64,000 bases of DNA. Source: Macrotis lagotis. Taxonomy: Eukaryota > Chordata > Mammalia > Peramelemorphia > Peramelidae. Position 1 is the first letter of the stretch. Every line of letters begins with the position of its first letter. A program made the position numbers and the translations under genes. Below, one piece after another: positions 1-10,800 of this stretch. The notes beneath the pieces were generated by a model. That model saw only the letters and a list, made by a program, of their open reading frames with translations, did not search any database and had not been told where the DNA came from. The stretch spans positions 372,001 through 436,000 of the forward strand of contig NC_133663.1 of assembly GCF_037893015.1 (NCBI RefSeq), read 5' to 3'.

Positions 1-720
1 TGAACTGGACAAGAGATGCTGCAAAAGTGAAACCGACAGGTTGTGCTACCATATTGGATGTGGGGAGTGAGAGAAAAGAATCTAAGATGATTCCTAGGGT
101 TGTGAACCTGGGGAATTGTGAAGGAGGGCGGCTGGGAGCCCTGGACAAAAACAGGGAAGGGAGGAGAGTTTAGGGGAAAAAAGACAAGTTCTGTTTGAGA
201 CATGTTGAGTTAAAGATGTCTACTGGACATCCAGGTTTGAGATGTCTGAGAGGCAGGTGGAAATGTGATCAGAGGTCAGCAGAGAGTTTAGGGCAAAAAT
301 GTAGATTTGAAAATCATTAGCATAGAGATAGTGGTTAAATTTATGGAAGCTGATAAGATTACCCAGTAAAGTAGGATAGAAGAAGAAAGTTAAAGAGTAT
401 GATCTGGAGGAGGATCCAAAAAAGATGACAGAGAAAGAGGAGAACCAGGAGAGGGTGTCCTTTAGACCTAGCATCTAGGAGGAGAGAGTGATTAACAGCA
501 TTCAAGGTTTTGGAGAGGTCAAGGAGAATGATACTTGAGAAAAGTCCATTGGATCTGGTGCTTAACTGATAACTACAATATCCACGTGGAGGGAAGTATT
601 CAGTGGAGTGCTCCTTGGCTCTATGCTCAGGGCTACGGAGTTTTAACATTTTTACCAATGATTTGGGTGATGGAATATTCTTACGACTTGCAGATGATTC
701 AAAGTTAGCAAAAGAGCTCA
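1..720 (-). mobile_element. L2-type LINE fragment, antisense, in NUP88 intron 3
   Basis: Read on the minus strand, broken frames give pieces typical of L2/CR1-group reverse transcriptase: LLDLSKTLNAVNHSLLL (family usually LLDLSAAFDTVNH), then HYLYANDFQIYIF (usually HLYADDTQIY, the catalytic YxDD box, here Y-A-N-D) and a DISNLDVQ tail. Several frames are needed, so it is a dead old copy. The left border lies outside the window. Confidence 0.7.
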
Positions 721-1350
721 TTCACGTTGGAGAACAAGTTAAAACTTTGGGTCAACTCAAATCCAAGGAAAGTTGATAGGAATAAAGTTTGCAATCCATT
801 TATTCCTTTAATAAAGACTTGAAAATGCCAGTGGATTTCAAGCCCCACAAAGCCTTTCCCCAGCCTCACTGTGGCCTGGAAAAGACTAGCTTTCAAAGGC
901 TCTGCTAGTGAAGTATGAACTTCACAAAGTTCTGCCAGGCTGGAAAATCTTTGAAAATCATGACCAAAAACTCCTTCTATGCTTGCAGGGCTGAAGCCAT
1001 TTTTAAAGCCTCTCTCCATAGATCCTAGCCTGTCAGCCTGTCTCTAAAGGGCTGACCCTCCCAGCTTTGGATAAAGCCCATCCAGGGCTGGATCCCAAGC
1101 ACAGATTAACATGTTCAACAGCTTCCAATTTACTTCGAGAGGGACACAGACTGCGCAAGTCCCTGCAAGTCTGACCAATTCAGCAGTTCTATGAGGGCCT
1201 TCACTTAAGGAGGATTCCAATTCTACAGTGTTGACACTCTCAATACTAGTGAAACCCAGAGAAAAAGGAGAGTGCAGGTGAGGGTTAGGGGAAGAACAGA
1301 TCACAGGGAGAGGCAAAGGGAGAAGTTGGTTGGCAAAAGGCAACAAGGAG
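721..1350. other. NUP88 intron 3, no recognised feature
   Basis: Ordinary intron sequence. An open minus-strand stretch of about 100 codons (1044-1346) and another at 705-1019 show no family I recognise. An old repeat is possible but not identified. Confidence 0.4.
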
Positions 1351-1497
1351 AGGGGCGGCTAGGTGGCACAGTGGATTGAGCCCTGGCCCTGGAGTCGGGA
1401 GTCCCCGAGTTCAAATCCAGCCTCAGACATTTAATAATGACCTAGCTGTGTGGCCTTGGGCAAACCACTTAACCCCACTGCCTTGCAAAAACTAAAA
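1351..1497 (+). mobile_element. Marsupial tRNA-like SINE, full length
   Basis: Starts GGGCGGCTAGGTGGCACAGT, has the GAGTTCAAATCC box and ends in TGCCTTGCAAAAACTAAAAA. Flanks AAGGCAACAAGGAG (1337-1350) and AAGGTAACAAGGAG (1498-1511) are a 14-bp target-site duplication with one difference, so the copy is fairly young. Confidence 0.9.
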
Positions 1498-1717
1498 AAG
1501 GTAACAAGGAGGAACAGCATTTCATGGTTTGGTGAGAGGGTGGGACTGGTAGAAACTAAATGGGCTCAACAGGCTCCTGGGAGGATTCAGTGATGCTGGA
1601 TTCTATTATGTTCTCTATCAACAGGTTTTCTGAACCTACCCCTTCCTTTCCCTTCTCTCTACAATTGGGTCTTGAGGAGAGTCAAACTGAATCATCTTTC
1701 AGGAGGGCCAGGCCTAC

Positions 1718-4199
1718 CGTATCACGTTGTCTGACGTCAGCAGTACCACATGGGGATCTAGTACTTCACTTGGGTACCAGGCAGCATGCTTCAGGCTCAG
1801 AGAGGGGGAGCTGCTGAAGAACCTCTCAGCAATAGGAGTCGTGCTACAAGACAGAATCGTCATTGACCCTCCTTTTTTATGCTGCTCTTAGGAAATCTGG
1901 AACTTCTAAATTCCACAGTTTGCCACTTTTTGTCTACATATTCCTTTTCTGAGGGAAACGATCAAGAACTTCCCCCACTAAGCAAAATAGCTCCTGTCCC
2001 ACCACACATGCATGCACCCATACGTGGCTTTCAAGACTAATGGCCTAAAGCACTCACTTTCACGTACCACAAATGACCCAGACCAAGAACTGATGGAAGA
2101 TCCAACTTACCTACAATTTACTGTTGACTTTCCACCTTCAAATTCTGAATTCTTCCCCCATCGTTTAGGAAGCTCTAAGATGGTAAGTCCCTTGGTTCCA
2201 ATGAGTGCGACATGATGGTGTGTTGGGCTTAACAGGACTTGGTAGACTTCAAACAGGGGTGGATTTATACAAAGCAATCTCTGGAAATGAAAGCGAGTTG
2301 GAATAAATACTGATGGGAAAAAATTATTTGGAAGGAAGAAAGGTCCATACAGTGTTGCCTGAAGTAACTGGAATGCTATGGATTTAACAAAATAAAACCT
2401 TTATTTTCATCTTTTATAGAGAAACTCCCCTTTTCCCATTTATTAGTCAACTACAGGCAGGGAAGTAACACTTTCCCATGCAGGACACTGAGGCAAACAA
2501 ACCCCATCCTGCAGACTCAGTCAGGATAGAGTTCTCTGTTCTCTGAGAATCTCCTTCCCTTGCAGCCTCCACCTGCCTTCTCTTATCTCAACTCCCGGCC
2601 ATAGCCAGTGAGGACGACGAGTTTCCTGTGGCAGGCCAGCATGAAAACTTCCTCTCAGTTGCATATAGGAGCTAATTCTATAATTAACTGGACATTTGCC
2701 ACGGATTTGATGGATTTAAGTGAGGAGAAGAAATGTTAGGAGGAAAAGTAACAAAATAAACACTATAGGCCACTATGACAGTACAAAAGATGGGCCTCAT
2801 GTAGGTCTAATTACAATTCTGACCCTTGTGGCCAAAACTTCCTTCACCTCTGCTGTGCTTCAGTGTCCTCCTCAATAGTTTTTGTGGGAAGAGGTGAAGG
2901 ACAATCCCCTCCCAAATGGGAATGGCATGGAAGGAGGGAGCAATAAGGGGGGGGGGTAAGCAAAAGTGAGCTAGAGGGCTGGGGAATGTGGGACCAGGGA
3001 GGGTGGACGTTCTGCTGACTTGAATGGGTCTCAGCTACACAGTTTAGCAATCTGAGTTAAACTGGCCAGAGCCAGGCTTACAGCTGATTCAGCTTTCAAG
3101 AGCATGGGAAGTTTAATAGTGTTGTTGCACATAACTCACTGTGATGTTAGCTTTGGGGGGGGGGGGGGCTTCATGTTTGGAAAATAGGTCAATTTAAGAA
3201 CGCAAGTATAGGGACGCCCTTCACAAAGCTGACAGCATTTTCATCGCGAGGCCTTTGGAACACCTTAAGTCATCCACAGCAGCTCTTTTTCCAGGCTCTC
3301 TTATTATTTCTTACACACGAGCAGAGTCCGCCACAGTCACAGACCACAACTTCTTCAGTCACCTCCCACGACGGGTGACACCACAAAGCGGGCTCTAGAA
3401 CTTCCTCTGATTTCTTTGGACACACGTAGGGCAGTGCCGGGCAGCTGGGGGGGCAGCGGACCTGCCTCGGGGGCGGGAGGGGCACTTGCGGGTGAGCTCG
3501 GGGTGAGGCCCTCCCACCGGCTCGCCCCGCATTCCTCCCTGCCGCGGGCAGCGAGGGTCACCGGCGGCTCCTGGGCATCTCCGCCACTGGCAGCTAACGC
3601 CGTGCGCCGCGAGGCCGGACCCTGCCTGGCCATCAGACTGGCTCAAAGCTGACCCCGGGCGGGTCACCAAACTGCCTGCCTCAGTTTCCCCGTCTGTGAA
3701 ATGGGGCGGAAAAGGCAGATCTTGGCCAACGCAGGGTTATCATTCAGCCTTTCCCGTTTTGGCCCCGCCCCCAACCGCCCCACGCAGGCGCAGTCCGGCC
3801 CTGGGAGCAGCCCCCCCCCACGCAGGCGCAGTCCGGCCCTGGGAGCAGGCCCCCCCCCACGCAGGCGCAGTCCGGCACCGCCGTTACCTGGTAGCGGCTC
3901 AGGACTGATCCCTCCTCGCTGCCGCCGCTTCCGCCGCCGCTTCCGCCGGCAGGGGCGGGGCCGGGCCCACGCAGGCGCACGGCCAAGAAAGCCCCGGCCG
4001 CCCCGTCCCACAGGAAGAGCTCGGCGCCCAGGCCGAAGAGGAGATTCCGCGTGAGGCCGGGCGAGCTTGGCGGTTCGGCGCCCGGCGCAGCGGGGCACAG
4101 CTCCCGCAGGCCCTCGCGTAGCCGCACGAACACAACGTGCTGAGGCAGCCACAGCCGCCACTGCTCGCCATCAGCACTGGCCTCTTCGGCCGCCGCCAT
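1718..4199 (-). CDS. NUP88: Nucleoporin NUP88, 5' part (coding exons 1-3; gene continues beyond left edge)
   Basis: NUP88 sits on the cytoplasmic face of the nuclear pore, partners NUP214/NUP62 and helps CRM1-dependent export. Exon 1 is 3888-4199 (104 codons, start [14 protein letters not shown]), exon 2 is 2111-2280 (170 nt, contains [17 protein letters not shown] and [17 protein letters not shown]), exon 3 is 1718-1843 (126 nt, contains TTPIAERFF and [18 protein letters not shown]). All have AG/GT borders and keep phase (0, then 2, then 2), with a serine codon split AG|C between exons 2 and 3. The residues align along the human protein as I know it and cover about 200 residues of its N-terminal beta-propeller (human is about 741). 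Exon 4 onward is not found in the window, so intron 3 runs off the left edge. The exon 1 tail holds a Gly/Ser-rich run ([18 protein letters not shown]) coded by CCGCCGCTT-type repeats, longer than I recall in human. Divergent from RPAIN. Confidence 0.95.
2281..3770. other. NUP88 intron 1, distal part
   Basis: Mostly plain intron. Two G homopolymers (around 2948 and 3157) and, at about 3671-3705, a CTGCCTCAGTTTCCCCGTCT box typical of a MIR/CORE-SINE scrap. CpG density climbs from about 3400 toward exon 1. Confidence 0.5.
3780..3882. repeat. Three-copy 38/39-bp tandem repeat next to the NUP88 exon 1 donor
   Basis: The core CACGCAGGCGCAGTCCGG occurs with GCAGGCGCAG at 3784-3793, 3822-3831 and 3861-3870, separated by CCCTGGGAGCAG and a C homopolymer. 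A fourth partial core, CACGCAGGCGCA, lies in exon 1 at about 3968. It ends 5 bp from the intron 1 donor (GTAACG, 3882-3887 on the minus strand). The GCAGGCGCA core resembles half of an NRF1 site. Confidence 0.85.
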
Positions 4200-4831
4200 C
4201 TTTCCCCACGCTTCCCTCCCGGGTCCCGCCCCGTTCTGCCATCCAATCAACGCCCGCCGCTCTCCGCTCCGGCCCATGAACTCCCGTTCGCGCGCCTGTC
4301 CAATCAGCGCCCCCCTTCTCCGACCAATCGGTGGCCTCCGCTCTTCTGCCCAATCCGAACCCGAGGCCTCCAGAGGTGGGGCCGTCTCCCCTGAGTCGCT
4401 GGCCAATTCCCGCGGAGCTCCGGACTGCGCTCGGGCGGTGTCACGATGGGGGGCGTGGCCTCCGGGGCCGGGGCGGGTCCGCCGACGGCTCTGGGTGGCT
4501 CCTGGAGGCCGCACCTCCTCCGAGATGCTCCGCATCCTTCGGAGCGGGCCATCTGGCGAGGCCTCCGGGCCTTTGGCGTCGGTCCCCGCGATGGCGCCTT
4601 TTGGGGCCGACGCTTCGAGGCCTGTGGAGCCTTCCCGGCTGAGGAAGGGAGCCATCGTGCCCCGGTGTCTCCCGAGGGGGAGGGGCTGGAGCAGCGAGCG
4701 GCGGACTACTATTCCCAGAAGGCCGAGGCCCCTCCACGCACGCGCGCGCCGAGGCTGGCCTACGACCCGGAGCCGGAAGTAGTGCCCCGGACGTCCGAGG
4801 GCGCCCTGGGGGCCGTCCCCGCTCGGGCCTC
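4200..4831. promoter_or_regulatory. NUP88-RPAIN bidirectional promoter with five CCAAT boxes
   Basis: The two start codons are 632 bp apart, head to head. CCAAT boxes (NF-Y type, plus-strand orientation) lie at 4243-4247, 4300-4304, 4324-4328, 4350-4354 and 4403-4407. Toward RPAIN, ACTACTATTCCCAGAAGGC (4705-4723) closely matches the ZNF143/Staf element (ACTACAATTCCCAGCATGC), and CCGGAAGT (4773-4780) is an ETS/GABP core. No TATA box is seen, as expected of housekeeping CpG promoters. Confidence 0.8.
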
Positions 4832-7800
4832 ATGGAGGAGGCGGGGGCCGGGCCGGGGCGGCGCGCGCTCTACAAGCGGCCCGGGGGCCCCCCGTGGAAG
4901 GAGACGTACCGGCAGGTGAGGCCGCGCCCCGGCACCCCTGCCCAGGCCGCTCTCGGGCCCCTTTTCTCCAGGGTGGGGGGGCAGCGGCTTCCCGGGCCCC
5001 CGAGGACGGGGCTCACGCCCGTGGGCTTCTGCCCTCTCCCCCGCAGCGATGCCTCCAGAGGATGAGGAGCAGCCGGGCCCGGCTCCTGGAGAAGTATCGG
5101 CGAGGGGGCTCGGCGCCCGGTGGACTCGTGGCCCAGGAGGTGATGGAGGCCGAGTGGCTGGCCCTGCGGCCGCCCCCCGAGAGCCCGGCGGCCCCGAGGA
5201 GCAGCGAGGCTTTGGCGCAGGTCTGTCGGCCCCATCCTTCCGGAGGCTCGGTGAAGCTCTGGGGGCCCCGAGCTGAGACCGGGAAGCTGGACGTCTCCCC
5301 TCCCCGCCGTCCCTCAATGGAGGGTCCCTTGGAGAAGAACATCAGCCCACACTCTCCTCTCCCCCATGTAGGTGGACGACCCCGAAGAGCTTGCTGTCTT
5401 AGAGGAAATCCAGCAGGAGCTGATGAGTCAAGGTGACCCCCTACACACCTGGTCCAAGAGAGCTTTGAAAGGGAGAACGTAGGCCCCGTTGCTTTCCAAG
5501 AAACCCTGGCCTCTGGGGAGCCACACTTGGGCCCTAGGGCCAGGGAGGCTTGAATAATACTCTGCAAGTCCCCCCCTTGGAGGATTGGGGGAAGTCTCCC
5601 TTCAGTGCTAACAGGAACGTACGCATCTAGTTCATCCTTGCTGAGCTCAGCCCTCAGGCCAGCTACCCGATGTGCTGTGACCTCTGGGAACACTCCCTCT
5701 CTTCCAGCTCCCCATTCTGCGTCCACGAGAGGAGAGAGAGAGAGAGAATGTGTGTGTTTGTCTGTGTGAGCGTGTGCTCCGTATGGGATAATGTAGGTGA
5801 GAGTGGGAGAGTGCTCTGTGTATGGGACAGTGAGAATATAAATGAGCGTGTGTGGGGGAATGAGATGTACTGTGGTATGTATTATGAATGAGCATGCTCT
5901 GTGGGAGCAGTGTGTATGAGTGAGGGTGAGAGTGTATCTCCACACCCACTGACACCCATGTGCCCTCGTGGTTCCCACTTTGAGAGAAGGGATAATTTTC
6001 CCTCAGTGTATTGACACTTTGTGTATTTTTATCAAGTCTCAGATTGTTTGCTGCCCCTTCCTTTGTCCAGGCTGGCTCAGGGCCACCGTGAGGCTTTCTT
6101 TTGCTCTTGTGGGACTCACAGGGTGAGTCTGGGCCCTCTTCCCACCCTGTCTGTGTAGGCCCACACTATGACTTCTCCATGTCGTCCCACACAGAAGCTG
6201 GTGTATCAGGAGCACCAGAGATACTGTCATCCCACATTCCCTGTGACCTAAGCTTTTGTGGAATGTATCGAAACCCTGTCTTCAGAATTTCTTTGAAATG
6301 TTTCAGCTTGGTCACACTCTGTGCTGCTCTGTTGGATGCTCATCTTTCATTCTTGCCTGGGGGCAGCAATCCCATTAAAAGTATTTGTGTGAGACTTTGC
6401 TATAGGAAAAGCTCTAGGCAGTAAAAGAGGTTGGCATTGTCTTAGTGTGATCCATTTTGTTTCTTGCCTCCTCTTCAATCCTGGACCCAGCTCATGTTCC
6501 TCCTGTACTGAATATATATATATATATATATGATAGTCTAGCTCTGTAGGACATTCATTTAAATGTAGGTTGAAATCTGGGCCATCTTCATCCATTTGGT
6601 GTTCCTTGTGGGGATGGAAAACCTGAACTTCAACCTATTCCAGATCTCTTGCAGGAGGTTCTGTAATGCCTTTGTCCCCAGTGAGACTCCTTCCTTGACC
6701 TGGAATTTGAACTGAATGGCGATGAGCATCTTTGGGGAATGTCTATCTCCCCATTTTTGTACCTCATTATCCAAGAATGGGGGGGAAGATTCAGGGTTGT
6801 TTCCATTGTTCCCTTTTTAAGGGAATGATCTTGATATGTGCGTGGGAGAATCTTAGTATAGGCGAGCTTGTTTTCTCTCCGTCTCAGGTCATCATGCGAT
6901 GCAGATGTCCACTTTGGTCTAGCACTTACTGAAGCTCCCAGGCAGTGGACTCTAGATGACTCCCATCTATCTTCTTGACAGGCACCCAGGCACCTTCTCC
7001 ATGCCCCTGGCATCTTTCCCTTTTTCATATATTTTGTGCCTAGGCCCCTCCAGCTTACACTCACAGTTGTGCAGATCCTTCCATAAGAATCTGCTCTCTT
7101 GGGTGCCCCTCTTGCCTTCTCTATATCTGGGCAGACAAGATAGATTAGGACTAGCAACCCTAGTTGGAGAACCCTCTGCTGCTTCACAAGGTGACGTTTC
7201 TCATAGTCACTGATTGATAAATGGTCGAAGGACATGAACAAACTATTCTTGGGAGAAGAAATCCAAAATGAGGAAATGTGACCTGACCCAGCTGTCCAGG
7301 TAGCCCTAAATGGGCTACCCATGGGCATGTCAGAGTCACTATAAAACCAAGCAAGAAGAAAAAGACCCACACCTACAAAAACAGAGCAGCTTTTTGTGTG
7401 GCACCAGACTGGACAGGAGTTATCACTAATTGGCAAATAACTGAACAAATGACTATTTGAATTTAATGGAATCTTGGCAGTCTGTCGAGTGATGGAAGGG
7501 ATGGCTTGAAAAACCCCTGAAGACAGTGAAGTGAGCAGAATCAGGATAACAAATAAACTCAACAGAGTTCTGATTTGAGTGAACAGACAAGATTCCTTCT
7601 AGAGGATCAATGATCATGCAAGAACTCTACTTGTGATGTGAGAAGATGTCTTTTTGGGGGCATGAGTTGACTTTGTTAGTGGAGAGGGTTAAGGATTTGG
7701 AGGCATAGAACCCTCTTCTAGCACCATCTCCCCAGTGAGATTTTTTTCAGGAGTTTCTGTTCTATTAAATTTGTCAGAAGCAATCGAACCTCTTCTATGC

Positions 7801-10800
7801 CTCACTTCTGGGCTAGGTCACTAGCTGCAGCCAGCTGTGCTTTACTTATTGATAGGCTTGCTACCCAGTGAGTGGTCCAACAGTATACCCTCAGGTGGGC
7901 ATGTGGTGTGCAAGGTTCCTACTGCTGTTTGGAAGCATGCCCATGCTCACTGTGACGCCGTCTTCAAAGATGCTTCCGTGGGAGCATCTGTGTCCCTTGC
8001 TTCTGTTGCTATTCTGTCTGTGGTTTCTTATCTTCGATTCTTGGATGATCTTGTCATGCCTAGGCCAACAACTTGTTGGAAGTCATCCCTTACAGTATAG
8101 AGAGTATTGCTCTACTAAGTCCTACTTTTCTATCTAATCAAATGTGGATAATAGTTGGGTTTGGATTAATAGTCCTGGGGACAATCACTGATGAAGGGCT
8201 GAGGGCTCATTTCTCATTTTCATCAAAGCTACCTGGGATGCCTCTACGAGAAACTGTTGAAGTTTATTTAGAGAGGCTGATGTTAGTTTGATCATCTTTA
8301 GCAATATTTTGGCCATTTACTTTTGACTGGACCTGATGTCATCAGCATAGGAAACAATCCCTTTGACCAGAGCAAATTGTCCATCTTGTCTGAAACTGAA
8401 CCATGATCTTACTCATTCTCCCTTGGGAAACTATGTGCTTCAATGTCTATCTGCCTTTAAAATGATTACCTCCTGAATGGATTTCTCTTATATAAACCCT
8501 TTGCTTAATTCAGGCATTCTGAACAAACAACATCTACTAATGCTGCCTCCTGAGTTCTTTGGGCTGGAATTGTCCTAAAAAATAGCTATCCCCAGTCCAC
8601 TTCTTGTCTCTGAAGTTGTCATCCTTCCTTGTTTCTTTTTTTTATTGATATTTTTCCAATTACATATTATGAAAGTTTTTCAACATTCATCCACATGCAT
8701 ATGCATATTTTTAAGTTACATAATTTCCTTCTATCCTCCCTTCCCACCCCTCTCCCCTTAGTGGCAAACAGGTGAATGTTAATACAATCCCATTTGTGTT
8801 TAACATGTTTACAGATTGGTCACTTTTAGTGTGAGGAATTGGGATTAACCGTGAGTTAGGAAAGAAATACATAAAAGAGATTTTAAAAAGTGAATGTAGT
8901 GTTCATTCAGATTCTGTCTGTAGGAATTTTTGGTTTCCTTTGGTTTTTCTTCCTCCAGATGTCCATAGTTGGTCTCCAAGGGTTGTCCAAGCTCTCTGAA
9001 CTGCTAAGGAGGTACATCATCTGTCAAGGTTGATCAATTTCAGTGTTAATGTGCACAATGTTCTCTTGGTTCTGCTTCCTTTGCTCAGCATCAGTTCCTG
9101 TAGTTCATTCCTTGCTTCTCTAGAGTCCCAACCATTCATGGTTTCTTACAGAACAGGACCGACCAGCCTTAATTTTAAAAGTTTTTATTGGTGCAGCTCG
9201 GTGGTGCAGTGGATAAAGTACTTGTCTTGGAGGACTTGAGTTCAAAGCCAGCCTCAGACACTTAATAATTACCTAGCTGTGTGATCTTGGACAAATCACT
9301 TAACCCCATTGCCTTGCAAAAACTAAAAAAAAGAAAACCCACAAAAAAAGTTTTTATTGAAACAATAGGCAGTGTATTTTGATGTGTTATTTTAGTGAGC
9401 TCTGTGGTAGCTTGGCTTTGTTTACTAAAGCATTTAGTAAACCCACAGGACAGACTATAAAATTGCATTGTGGGCCTTATTTTGGTCAGCCCTGTTGTAA
9501 AGCAATAGTACTCCACAATAGTCTATACAGCATAATTTATTTAGCCATTCCCTAATTGTCAGGCATCCCCTCAATTTCCAATTCTTTGCCAGTACAAAAA
9601 GAGGTGCTATTAATATTTCAGAGAATAGGGAACTTTTCCCACTTTTTTTATGATTTCTTTCACATATAAGCCTAGTTTTGAAATCGCTGGGTCCAAGGGT
9701 ATGATCAATTGTATTGCCCTTTGGGCATAGTTCACATCACCATACAGAATGGTTGGATCAGTCCACAACTTCAACATCCTCTCCAACAGTGATCATTTTC
9801 CTTCTATTGTCATTTTGGCCAATCTGATAGGTATGAGGTGGAACCTCATAGCTGTCTTAATTTGTATTTTTCTAATGAGTAATGATTTGGAGCATTTTTA
9901 TACGTTTATGTATAGCTTTAATTTCTTCATTTGAAAACTGGCTGTTCATATCCTTTGGCCATTTATCAACTAGGGAATGACTTGTAACCCTAAAAATTTA
10001 ATGCAATTCTCTATATTTTAGAAATGAGACTTTTATCAGAACCCTTATCTGTGAAAATTGTTTCCCAGCTTTCTGTTTTCCTTGTAATTTTGGCAGCATT
10101 GGTTTTATTAGTACAAAAACTTTTAAATTTAATATAGTCAAAATCATCCATTTTGAAATTTATAATGCCCTCATTTGCTTGCTTGGTTATAAATTTCTCT
10201 CCTTTCCATAGACCTAACAGAGAGTATTGATCTGTAAATTGGTCTATGATATTGAACTTTATGTCTAAATCCTGTGCCCATTTTTTACCTTATTTTAGTA
10301 TAGTTGTGAGATGTGGATCTATGCCTAGTTTTTGCCATACTATTTTTCCGTTTTATCACAAAACTTTTGTCAAATAGTGAGTTCTTATCCCAGAAGCTAA
10401 TGTCTTTAGATTTGTCAAACAGATTACTGCAGTCATTTACTGTGGTTTCTTTTGAACCTATCCTCATTCACTGGAACATTATTCTATTTTTTTAATCACT
10501 ACCAGGCTGTTTTATAGTATAATTTTAGATTTGGTAGAGCAAAGCCACCTTTCTTTACATTTTTTTTCCATCAGTTCCCTTCATATTCCTGCCCTTTTAT
10601 TGCTCCAGATGAATTTTGTTACTACTTTTTTTAGCTCAGTAAATAGTTATTTGGTAGTTTGATTGGTATGGCACAGAATAAGTAATTTTGGGTAAAATTG
10701 TCATTGTTATATTGACTCGACCTAACCATGAGCAATTGTCATTTTCCCGAATATTTAGATTTGACTTTATTTTGTGTGAGAAGTGTTTTGTAATTGTAGT

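Larger units (their letters stand above)
3400..5300. promoter_or_regulatory. CpG island spanning the NUP88/RPAIN divergent start
   Basis: Dense CpG over NUP88 exon 1, the intergenic promoter and RPAIN exons 1-2, unlike the roughly AT-balanced flanks. It explains the many long overlapping open frames here, which are not genes. Confidence 0.85.

Noticed and set aside
3744-4655. 303-codon minus frame over NUP88 exon 1 as a longer gene
   Set aside because: Only the part from the [11 protein letters not shown] start to the donor at 3888 is coding; upstream codons read through the promoter and downstream codons read through the intron repeat.
5013-5978. 321-codon minus frame antisense to RPAIN exons 2-3
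   Set aside because: Made of antisense coding DNA plus low-complexity GT/GA repeat; no family resemblance.
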